Assembly: GCA_039029315.1 (NCBI GenBank)
Contig: JBCCGK010000014.1
Location: 62,001-126,000, forward strand
Source: JBCCCJ01 sp039029315
GTDB lineage: Bacteria > Bacteroidota > Bacteroidia > J057
DNA: 64,000 nucleotides
Direction: 5' to 3'
A program made the translations under genes and the position numbers. This document shows positions 57,099 through 64,000 of this stretch, piece by piece (position 1 is the stretch's first letter; every line of letters starts with the position of its first letter). Under the pieces are notes generated by a model. That model was not told where the DNA came from. It saw only the letters and a list, made by a program, of their open reading frames with translations, and made no database searches.

Positions 57099-57310
57099 GT
57101 CAGATTGATTTTACCCGATGCACATGGCTTTTCCGAAAGGGAAGTCCAATTTAAATGAGAGATGTAACTTTCCTGATTTTCCTGCGTAGGACTTACTTTC
57201 TAAGTCTCTGATGATCAGGATGCTAAATCTTGCTTCTCTCAGATATTCCAGATGATTCATAATTCCAGGTTGGTTCTTTCGTTCCTACTCATATTAACCT
57301 AACCTATTAC

Positions 57311-58375
57311 ATGAAGTATTTTGGATATGTACGCGTCAATCCTTCCGATTATGTGATTCGTCTCAAAGGAGGCAAAATATCCAGGGAAGGTCGTGGTATG
57401 AACTTTTTCAACTGGCCCAATCAACAATACGTCGTCATTCCCTCCATTGTCAGCAATATCCCTTTTGTTGCTGACCAGATCACCCAGGAAAATCAGGGAG
57501 TTGAGGTCAGCGGATTTGCCATTTGGAAGATTGGACATCCCTCAAAGGTTTATCTGCATTTCGATTTTACTGGGAAAGAATCTCCAGTAGAAAAAATCAA
57601 CCGCTTTCTTAAGGATGTGGTGGAATCAGCCATTCGACATCAGGTGGCCAATATGACCATAGAAGAAGTCCTCCGTAAAAGAGGTTCGATCATTCTTCAA
57701 CTCAAGAAAGAACTGGAATACATTTCGGATCAATGGGGAATTGCGATTGAGACGATTGAGATCAAGAATGTGAAGATCATGTCTGAACAACTGTTCAAAA
57801 ACATGCAAGCTACCTTTCGAGATGCTATCCGGCTGGAAAGTGAGACAAGTGCCTTGAAAACAGAGGAGGAAATTTCTCAAAAGAAATTGGCCCATAAAGA
57901 AAGAATGGCCATTCTCGAACAAGAGGCGCAACAGAAGGAGGCCGTCAGAAAAGCGGAATTGGAACAACAGGCACTCAGGCATCAAAGCGAGCTCACAAGA
58001 CAAAGCCTGCAAGAAACCAAATCGCAGAAGATCCTGGAGAGCAACAGCAAAGTAGAAGTAGCTGAACAAGAGGATCTGAACAAAAGAAAACTCCTTGCCC
58101 TTCAATTGGAGACCTTGGCAGAAGAAAGAAAGCTTGAACAGGCCGTCATGTCCCTGGACATTGAAAGAAAACAAAACGACAATAAGCTTCGGGAATTGGA
58201 GTTGATCATTGATCAAAAACGCCTCGATCTCAGTAACCAGGAAAATCCCCAACACTTGATGTTCAAGATGCTTCCTGAGATTCTTGGCTCTTTAAAAATA
58301 AGTGAATTGAACATCGGACAGGAAGAACTAGCAGGACTTTTACAGAGATTGCTTGCTGGGAAGAGTGAGAAATAG
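57311..58375 (+). CDS. Soluble SPFH/band 7-like protein with long coiled coil
   Basis: 354 residues, ATG start. Residues 1-170 form an SPFH (stomatin/flotillin-like) domain (VNPSDYVIRLKGGKISREGR, YVVIPSIVSNIPFVADQITQ, WGIAIETIEIKNVKIMSEQL). Residues 175-310 are a charged coiled coil rich in Glu/Lys/Gln. The C-terminus is short and helical. There is no TM segment or signal peptide, unlike classic stomatins, so it should be cytoplasmic or membrane-peripheral. It begins a plus-strand block that continues with an EAD11-like/PEGA membrane protein. Confidence 0.85.
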   Translation: MKYFGYVRVNPSDYVIRLKGGKISREGRGMNFFNWPNQQYVVIPSIVSNIPFVADQITQENQGVEVSGFAIWKIGHPSKVYLHFDFTGKESPVEKINRFLKDVVESAIRHQVANMTIEEVLRKRGSIILQLKKELEYISDQWGIAIETIEIKNVKIMSEQLFKNMQATFRDAIRLESETSALKTEEEISQKKLAHKERMAILEQEAQQKEAVRKAELEQQALRHQSELTRQSLQETKSQKILESNSKVEVAEQEDLNKRKLLALQLETLAEERKLEQAVMSLDIERKQNDNKLRELELIIDQKRLDLSNQENPQHLMFKMLPEILGSLKISELNIGQEELAGLLQRLLAGKSEK

Positions 58376-58545
58376 GAGCATAATTATATTTTTGTGAATC
58401 GAAATAACAATTTTATTTAAAATAAATTTTTTATTTAGGTTGATTGTCCTTAATATTGTCTTTGTGTTGTGGGGTGGGGATTCTATGTTGTAGCGACAAT
58501 TTTTCATCATCTCCTCCCTCAAGAGTTCAGAATTACTGATAGAGG

Positions 58546-59412
58546 ATGGAATTTACAAAGCTCTTAAAACGCTTAATCAGGACTTTAGGGCATTCAGAAC
58601 TTGGACCGATATTCCAATGTCTTCTGATCCTATCCGAGGAGGTTCCTTTGGTCAAGGATCAACGAAATAGCATAATCAGTCTCCAGGGGCAGTATACATA
58701 CCTGGCATCACAGAAGTCTTTCATGAGACCTGATGATTATATGATTGCACTGAATGGGATTAGATCCAATGTTCTGAGTCTGTTGGAAGATTGCCTGGAC
58801 TATGAAATAAAGGCTAGAGATTTTACTGGTGAAATGCCTTTGATCCTCAGCGACAATATTCAGACACAATTAAGAGAGATCGAAAGAAACTCCCTGAAAT
58901 TTACCTCAAGCAATCAAAGGAAGATCAGAAGAAGAATTGGGCCTGTCATTGGACTCTTTGTGTTGATGGGTATGCTTGCAATTGCTGGTATTCAGGGGGG
59001 GGAATCTATGAGAGCTGTCAAAGGAAATGATCCAGTCCCGGAAAAAGAGAAGCCATCTGGTGATCATATCGTTGTGAAACCTCCCTCGCAAAAGGAAAAA
59101 AACAAGCCTTCTGATCAGTCTCATTCTCCTGCTGAAGCAAAGGTGGAATCCAGCCGTCAGCTTCCCAAACAGCCCTTAAAAGAGGAAGAGCAGAAGATGG
59201 ATTTGGCAATTTATACAGTTCCGGGTAGTGTTGAGATATTTAAAAATGGAGAATTTCTGGATAAAACCTCAAAGGCTGCTGGAGGAGTATCCATAGAATT
59301 GGCTGAAGGCTCCCATATATTGGAATTCAGAAAATCGGGATATCAATCAACCAGAGAGAGAGTCAATATTCCAAAGCAGCAAACGCTTCAAGTGGAGCTC
59401 GAAAAAGAATAA
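58546..59412 (+). CDS. EAD11-like / transmembrane / PEGA-domain protein
   Basis: 288 residues, ATG start. The N-terminal ~90 residues resemble effector-associated domain 11: helix (IFQCLLILSEEV), then IISLQGQYTYLASQK, then DDYMIALNGIRSNVLSLLED. One TM segment near 130-148 (VIGLFVLMGMLAIAGIQGG) follows a basic patch. A Pro/Lys-rich linker leads to a C-terminal PEGA domain (YTVPGSVEIFKNGEFLDKTS, VSIELAEGSHILEFRKSGY). Topology: EAD-like part inside, PEGA outside. EAD11 usually mediates homotypic contacts in conflict and signalling proteins (family knowledge); the assignment by eye is tentative. Its TAA stop is the left duplication of a mobile element. Confidence 0.65.
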   Translation: MEFTKLLKRLIRTLGHSELGPIFQCLLILSEEVPLVKDQRNSIISLQGQYTYLASQKSFMRPDDYMIALNGIRSNVLSLLEDCLDYEIKARDFTGEMPLILSDNIQTQLREIERNSLKFTSSNQRKIRRRIGPVIGLFVLMGMLAIAGIQGGESMRAVKGNDPVPEKEKPSGDHIVVKPPSQKEKNKPSDQSHSPAEAKVESSRQLPKQPLKEEEQKMDLAIYTVPGSVEIFKNGEFLDKTSKAAGGVSIELAEGSHILEFRKSGYQSTRERVNIPKQQTLQVELEKE

Positions 59413-59573
59413 GAGACTGTTTAGGAATCTGTGCTGAGAATTATTATCGTGTATTTTTTTCTCAGGCAAGGCTCTTTTATGTTCTCATAGTGGTGCTATG
59501 AGAACAAACAAAGCCGCAGAATGAGGAAAAAAGACGCATACAAAAAATAAGTGACAGGTTTTCAAACAGTCTC
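59413..59573 (+). mobile_element. 161-bp palindromic MITE-like element, copy 3
   Basis: The ends are GAGACTGTTT (59413-59422) and AAACAGTCTC (59564-59573), flanked by TAA at 59410-59412 and 59574-59576. The central hairpin is perfect: GTTCTCATAG (59481-59490), loop TGGTG, CTATGAGAAC (59496-59505). It is in the same orientation as copy 1. The left TAA is the stop codon of the EAD11-like gene. The remaining 160 bases to the next start show no other element. Confidence 0.88.
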
Positions 59574-59733
59574 TAAACCAGTATACAGAATTTTTTCTGG
59601 TTCAGAGGCTGAAATCAATCTGCTTAACACATGTCAAAATAATTCATTGTCGGTTGGAAGCGACTCCTGAATGGATAAGTTTCTGATTCACCAATGAATA
59701 AGTCTGTATAAATAAAGCGGTAAATCCTGATGT

Positions 59734-60687
59734 ATGAAAAAAAATATTTGCTTGGCACTCAGTGTGCTTATTGTAGGATGGACTCACGGACAGGACGTAA
59801 AATCCGATTGCTCTGAACAGTATCGTGTGGTACTATTTGAGTTCGTGATAGAATCCCCCAAAACAGAAAGAGATGAGAAGATAGATACCCTAACTTTTTC
59901 GAAAACTCTGCCAAGATATATCTCGAATTTCTTGATCCAGGATACGAAATTATTCAGCATCCTGGAGCGTGAACAACTCGCGATCATCAAGCGGGAAGAG
60001 TCAGATATGGACAAACTGAAAATCAATCCTGAATCTCTCCGAACTACTGTAGACAAAATCAATCAGGAAAGACATGAAAATGGCCTATGTCCAGGCAATA
60101 CGGCCCTGATTGGGGTGTGTCGGGTTGAAAAAGATCATATCAGCATCATAGCGAGATTGGTAGACATCCGTTCAGCAAAATGGGTCAGTTCCACCATCAA
60201 AAGGATAAAACGAAACGAAGATATGGACATTGGGGAACTTGCTGAAAGTATCGCATGCAGACTCAGAACGCAGCCAAATAGTTCAGTCCAATCGGCATGT
60301 GAGGATTGTAGTTTTCAGATGGGACGAATCCACCACAGTCAGAATGTGAAGGAGGTGAAGAAAATTCAAAAAATGATTGTCAAGTTGAAAAAGCTTCAAC
60401 AACAGAGCATGGGTCCTGATTTTGACCCCAAAAAGATATCCTTGTACAGGAAGATCCATGATTCGGAATTAAAGGAACTAACTCCTGTTTTGTACTATCT
60501 GACACTCTCCTGGTATAAAGAAAAATCCTATTTCAATAGCAAAGAGAAATCAATGGAATACTTGAAGCAAGCAAAAACGTTTTACTGTGACGGCTATACT
60601 GAAATCGAGGCGGAAATTGTGAATGAACTATTCAATCTCAATTTGCATAATCCCACTACTGCCCTGAAATATTTTAACAGGGAATGA
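59734..60687 (+). CDS. CsgG-like secreted protein
   Basis: 317 residues, ATG start; signal peptide NICLALSVLIVGWTHGQ. Residues 25-185 resemble the CsgG/curli-assembly fold (YRVVLFEFVIES, ISNFLIQDTKLFSILEREQL, NTALIGVCRVEKDHISIIAR, LVDIRSAKW). No lipobox is present. The C-terminal ~120 residues are helical, possibly TPR-like (SWYKEKSYFNSKEKSMEYLK). It is 43 bases upstream of the OmpA-like gene and probably co-transcribed with it. The function is unknown; CsgG relatives act in outer-membrane secretion or envelope stress. Confidence 0.7.
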   Translation: MKKNICLALSVLIVGWTHGQDVKSDCSEQYRVVLFEFVIESPKTERDEKIDTLTFSKTLPRYISNFLIQDTKLFSILEREQLAIIKREESDMDKLKINPESLRTTVDKINQERHENGLCPGNTALIGVCRVEKDHISIIARLVDIRSAKWVSSTIKRIKRNEDMDIGELAESIACRLRTQPNSSVQSACEDCSFQMGRIHHSQNVKEVKKIQKMIVKLKKLQQQSMGPDFDPKKISLYRKIHDSELKELTPVLYYLTLSWYKEKSYFNSKEKSMEYLKQAKTFYCDGYTEIEAEIVNELFNLNLHNPTTALKYFNRE

Positions 60688-60730
60688 CATATGTGTAAAA
60701 AAAGAAAATGGCGATAAACTTTCAGACAAA

Positions 60731-62194
60731 ATGAAACGAACCATATTAAAAAGAGTGTTCTCAATTCTGTTGATAGGATTGGTTGGAATATCTCTTCATG
60801 CTCAACATAAACCAGAACCCATCGATATTGATGAGTTGAGATCCAGGGCAATCCAAAGAATTATCTTTCGGATTTTCCCAAATAAACTCCAGTCCAGATT
60901 TAAGAAACTAGCCAAAAGTAATAACCAAAACAATGTACAGGCCGCACGGCTTTTTTTGGCTGAATTGCGAAGCCAGGAAAAAGAAGAAGAATATATCAAG
61001 AAGTTTCCGTATACCTATTTTCTACTAAAAGTCGTGGTAGCAAATGCGTTTGAAGCGTCGAATACATTCTCGGAAGCGGAGATCGCAGACAATTTGTTGA
61101 GCAGGAGTGTCCTCATCCAGCTGAGTGAGGAGGATCTTACACAAGCAGATATTGAGGCGCTGAAATGGCTCAAGAGATTGGCACAGATCAAACGATTTTT
61201 GTCTGGAAGCTCTATTCCCGCAGATACGGTAAGGAGAGCGGCTATTTCATATGTGCAATTCATTCAGAATGAGAAACAAAAAATCTCGGATACCATTGCT
61301 GTTAAGAATGAAAAAATCATCGATATCCAGCGAAAAATCAAATCTCTCAACAATAGAGTGGATGACTTGGATGTCGAGCGGATACAAAAAGTATCAGTGG
61401 TAGATATGCGCCTTGACCAGGCGGATCAAATAAGAAAGGAGTTGGAAATGGCCAAAAAGAGCCTCTCAAGCTCTGATTTAAGTCTGTCTGGGAATTCCAA
61501 AATCCAAATCGATACCAAAAGAGGAATTGTAGATAATTTCTTGGAAGCTTCTCCTGAGCGATATGAGATTGGGAGACATTGTGATGGGGAAATACAGGAG
61601 ATTGCCTATCAACTCATTGAGTTGTTTTTGATCAAGGTGACGGAGCTAAAACGAGACGAAAAGGACAGTTTGGTGATTGATCTACAACTAATCGGTCATG
61701 CAGATGGACATGGATATCAGAAATTGCTGAATATCAAAAGCTCCATGTCCATCGATGGGGTTCGTTATGTGGTGGATGGGCAGTACAAAGACTGCAACAT
61801 TGAGCGAAATAACCGCATAACCAATGAACAATTGGCTTTTTTGAGGGCCTATTGTGCTTATGGAATTTTTCAGGATTGGCTTCTTCAGAATGGAATTGAT
61901 TTGCAGAACAGTAAGCATCGGATTGATTTTGCGGTAGAAGAACATCCGGAGAAAGGACCCGAATATCGGAAAATTGAGATTAAACTGTCCGTAGACAAAT
62001 TGTATCTCCACCACGAGGAGGAAATAGGGGAGTTGAAAGCCGAAATTCGGCGTCTGGAAACCCGAAAAGAAATATTGGAGGCGGAAATAGATGAGCTGGA
62101 AAAAAAGAAAGAACGTCTAGAAAAACTCCTCGCTCAAAGTGGGCCTGATGGGGTGAAAACCAAGAGAATCCTTGAAATGATCAGAGCAACCTGA
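60731..62194 (+). CDS. Coiled-coil protein with divergent OmpA-like domain
   Basis: 487 residues, ATG start; signal peptide near 1-28 (ILLIGLVGISLHAQ). A helical region covers residues 35-200. A coiled coil follows near 190-270 (IIDIQRKIKSLNNRVDDLDV). A domain near 300-420 has OmpA-like features (LQLIGHADGHGYQKLLN, LAFLRAYCAYGIFQDWL, RKIEIKLSV). A second long coiled coil ends the protein (EIRRLETRKEILEAEIDELE). The OmpA match is by eye and divergent, and binding to peptidoglycan is a guess. It follows the CsgG-like gene closely. Confidence 0.65.
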   Translation: MKRTILKRVFSILLIGLVGISLHAQHKPEPIDIDELRSRAIQRIIFRIFPNKLQSRFKKLAKSNNQNNVQAARLFLAELRSQEKEEEYIKKFPYTYFLLKVVVANAFEASNTFSEAEIADNLLSRSVLIQLSEEDLTQADIEALKWLKRLAQIKRFLSGSSIPADTVRRAAISYVQFIQNEKQKISDTIAVKNEKIIDIQRKIKSLNNRVDDLDVERIQKVSVVDMRLDQADQIRKELEMAKKSLSSSDLSLSGNSKIQIDTKRGIVDNFLEASPERYEIGRHCDGEIQEIAYQLIELFLIKVTELKRDEKDSLVIDLQLIGHADGHGYQKLLNIKSSMSIDGVRYVVDGQYKDCNIERNNRITNEQLAFLRAYCAYGIFQDWLLQNGIDLQNSKHRIDFAVEEHPEKGPEYRKIEIKLSVDKLYLHHEEEIGELKAEIRRLETRKEILEAEIDELEKKKERLEKLLAQSGPDGVKTKRILEMIRAT

Positions 62195-62531
62195 GCAAGT
62201 ACAAGCCTTCGTCAATCTGTGAATCGAACGTTCGACCACCAGATATCCAGCATCCTTTCTGGAATTCACTTATGTAGCCAATGGCAGATGGCAACACCAT
62301 GTGCACATAAGTAGGGGGACATATTTACATATGCTTCTTCTATTCTTCCTCCAAAAGGGGAAATCATTGATTCCCGGCCTTGTGGGTTGGTTTCTTCCGC
62401 TGGCGGGAGAGCGAGAGGGTGGAAGATGATTGCCAAATATAAATGTATCCAAATCCTTAAGTGTCTAGTAAATGATGACCTTCTGCCACCTTCCCACTAA
62501 CATAACAATCCTTTTTTCAATCGAAGAACGA
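62195..62531. other. Intergenic region with a 12-bp perfect palindrome
   Basis: The 337 bases between the OmpA-like and LamG genes contain TCGAACGTTCGA (62224-62235), a perfect 12-bp palindrome 30 bases after the stop codon. I see no gene, terminator or mobile-element ends here. Confidence 0.4.
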
Positions 62532-63674
62532 ATGAAGACAACACTTTTTTTCATTTCTCTCCTTCTCACCCTTCCAGTAGTTGGACAAGAGACATTGCAG
62601 CACGGACTCTCCTATTATTGGACATTCGATTCCAGTGAGTCCACTGATGCGATCTTCCCGGAGTTTGGGGACGTAAATTCATCCGGCAAACTCAGCAAGG
62701 ATCTCGATCTGTTGAGAACCGGAAAACGCAAGAATGCTCTGGCCTTGGGAAAAACTGAGTCCGCAGTGTTTGAAATCAGTGAAGGGGCAGACCTTTACAA
62801 TTTCTTTTCTATTGGGTTTTGGTTCTTAACGACCACCTTGCAAAAAGAGCAAACCTTGTTTCATCAATTTGATGGAGAGGGCAGGTACATGAAATTCATG
62901 GTAAGTAATAATCATTTTGTGTTCAAATACAAGGATGGAAGAGGCAATGAAGGCAAGCAGGTATACAAAGTTGAGAATTTTCAGTCGGACGAGTGGAATT
63001 ACGTCATGCTAACCTTGGAAGGGGCAGATCTGACTGTCTATTTTAATTGCTTTCAGTTACCCTCCAATAGACCCAAAAAAGTAATCATGAACCTGCGTGA
63101 ATCCCAAAAAGGAGACATGCAATACTGGGGCAACAATCAGGAATTGAACTCCCCCTTTATTGGCAAGCTGGATGAAATCACGATCTATGAAAGAGTCCTG
63201 TCGGATATAGAAATAGATCAACTTTGCTCAGGCAGCTATCCGATAGAGTACGATGAACCAAAAGAGGTGGAAGAGGATTTCTTTGATGGGAAGAAAATAC
63301 ACTTTAAAGACCAGCTCAAAGTTCTGACAGCGACCAATATTGCTCACTTCAAGATTTGGGATTCCCAAAAGATCGATGGAGATAGTGTTGCCTTGTTTAT
63401 TAATGGAGAGCTCATTGGCAATTTCCAATTAAGGAGTGAAAAAGAGGCCAATATTGGCTCTTTTTCTGTGCAAAGTGATACAACCAATGTGCTCTTATTG
63501 TATGCCTTGAATACAGGAGAGCTTGGAGCCAATACTGCCAAGATTGAAATCACCTTGGGGAGGAAGAAATTCAAAATAGAATTGTCATCAGATAAGGATC
63601 GCTGCGAAGCCATTCCGATCAAAGTTACTCCTAGAACGAAAAGGGGGAAGATTTCGTCCCGAAACAAGGACTGA
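62532..63674 (+). CDS. Secreted LamG (concanavalin A-like) domain protein
   Basis: About 380 residues from the ATG at 62532, which begins the signal peptide KTTLFFISLLLTLPVVGQ. Residues 25-230 form a LamG/ConA-like lectin sandwich (LSYYWTFDSSES, FFSIGFWFLTTT, WNYVMLTLEGADLTVYFN, FIGKLDEITIYERVLSD). The C-terminal ~110 residues are a small beta domain with the IDGDSVALFINGELIG pattern seen in other Bacteroidota envelope proteins (recollection). No T9SS tail is visible. It is the last complete gene of the plus-strand block. Confidence 0.8.
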   Translation: MKTTLFFISLLLTLPVVGQETLQHGLSYYWTFDSSESTDAIFPEFGDVNSSGKLSKDLDLLRTGKRKNALALGKTESAVFEISEGADLYNFFSIGFWFLTTTLQKEQTLFHQFDGEGRYMKFMVSNNHFVFKYKDGRGNEGKQVYKVENFQSDEWNYVMLTLEGADLTVYFNCFQLPSNRPKKVIMNLRESQKGDMQYWGNNQELNSPFIGKLDEITIYERVLSDIEIDQLCSGSYPIEYDEPKEVEEDFFDGKKIHFKDQLKVLTATNIAHFKIWDSQKIDGDSVALFINGELIGNFQLRSEKEANIGSFSVQSDTTNVLLLYALNTGELGANTAKIEITLGRKKFKIELSSDKDRCEAIPIKVTPRTKRGKISSRNKD

Positions 63675-63742
63675 CAGCTCCTGGAACAGCCGTTAGTGGA
63701 ACCACAGAGCAAAAATAAAGGTGAAACCCATGATTATTTGTG

Positions 63743-63773
63743 GAAGGTAGCGAAATATTCTACCTTCATTTTG
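63743..63773 (+). terminator. Hairpin terminator after the LamG gene
   Basis: GAAGGTAG (63743-63750) and CTACCTTC (63760-63767) form a perfect 8-bp stem with a 9-base loop, followed by ATTTTGG. It lies 69 bases after the LamG stop codon and before the next gene start. Confidence 0.6.
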
Positions 63774-63805
63774 GAGTTGACAGATTTAATTGATTTCAAA
63801 ATAGA

Positions 63806-64000
63806 ATGGGGTTATTCGATTTCATAAGCAAAAACAAAGGACCAAAGATTGAGGATCTTGTTTGGATGACTCAATCAGCAAAAATGCGCGGCTGCCTGAA
63901 GATTTTGCAGGAAAATTCACAAGCATTTCTAGTGGCTTGGTCTCCCTTGACGGTAAAGCAGTTTCAGGATTTTTTCCATGAACATACAAACAGGGAACCA
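63806..64000 (+). CDS. Unrecognised protein, 3'-truncated by window
   Basis: An ATG at 63806 opens a frame that stays open for 65 codons to the window end (MGLFDFISKNKGPKIEDLVW at the start). There is no signal peptide, so it is probably cytoplasmic. I cannot assign a family from this fragment. It is separated from the LamG gene by a likely terminator. Confidence 0.6.
   Translation, partial: MGLFDFISKNKGPKIEDLVWMTQSAKMRGCLKILQENSQAFLVAWSPLTVKQFQDFFHEHTNREP

Noticed and set aside
57626..58255. 209-codon minus-strand frame opposite the SPFH gene
   Set aside because: It is the antisense shadow of the Glu/Lys-rich coiled coil; its Phe/Leu-rich composition is what that produces.

Overview
The window reads as chromosomal DNA of a Bacteroidota bacterium, most likely of the Saprospiria/Lewinella type (inference). 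Support: type IX secretion sorting tails (42444-44381 and 54462-54947), DUF6443/RHS proteins with Sec signal peptides, a three-gene succinate dehydrogenase with a di-haem-type cytochrome b, LytS/LytT two-component genes, GMC oxidoreductase paired with a gluconate dehydrogenase subunit 3-like lipoprotein, and start sites without clear Shine-Dalgarno sequences. I saw no rRNA, tRNA, CRISPR array, transposase or prophage gene.

Layout. 1-32420 is accessory. Two polymorphic-toxin cassettes lie on the + strand. Each has a secreted RHS/YD-repeat 'A' protein (1-1832, partial; 11232-15245) followed by a giant 'B' protein (1921-7548; 15284-21853) with N-terminal carbohydrate-binding/PKD/propeller modules, DUF6443, YD repeats, an RHS core and a variable C-terminus (a lipase-like domain in B1, an unrecognised beta-rich domain in B2). 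Neither B gene is followed by a recognisable immunity gene. Instead each runs head-on into a minus-strand gene for a signal-peptide-bearing, C-terminally membrane-anchored TPR-CHAT caspase-like protein. The second cassette faces a five-gene minus-strand unit: CHAT, ECF sigma factor, membrane-anchored TPR anti-sigma-like protein, CHAT, CHAT.

32613-49573 is mainly housekeeping: an aspartoacylase-like metallohydrolase, sdhBAC, a YceI lipoprotein, LytT/LytS, a serine hydrolase-TPR protein, an FG-GAP/T9SS protein, a GMC oxidoreductase pair, a MaoC hydratase and a polysaccharide flippase. 49684-54164 holds an M24 peptidase and an ECF sigma / HEAT anti-sigma / twin DUF4097 operon. A decayed SBBP/T9SS pseudogene and a DUF3179 lipoprotein follow. 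57311-64000 is a second accessory block on the + strand: SPFH protein, EAD11-like/TM/PEGA protein, CsgG-like protein, coiled-coil OmpA-like protein, LamG protein, and the start of an unrecognised gene.

Three families of small non-autonomous mobile elements are visible. One is a 161-bp palindromic element with GAGACTGTTT ends and a 3-bp TAA/TTA duplication (three full copies, one partial). The second is a 131-bp element with GGGTGTACGTCA ends and a perfect 8-bp duplication. The third is an 81-bp element with GGTAGTGC ends and a perfect 8-bp duplication. Two insertions of the first family sit exactly on TAA stop codons.

The best candidate for an undescribed system is the repeated RHS-pair plus convergent periplasmic CHAT protease arrangement, with its own sigma/anti-sigma pair. 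The second is the SPFH/EAD11-PEGA/CsgG/OmpA/LamG cluster.
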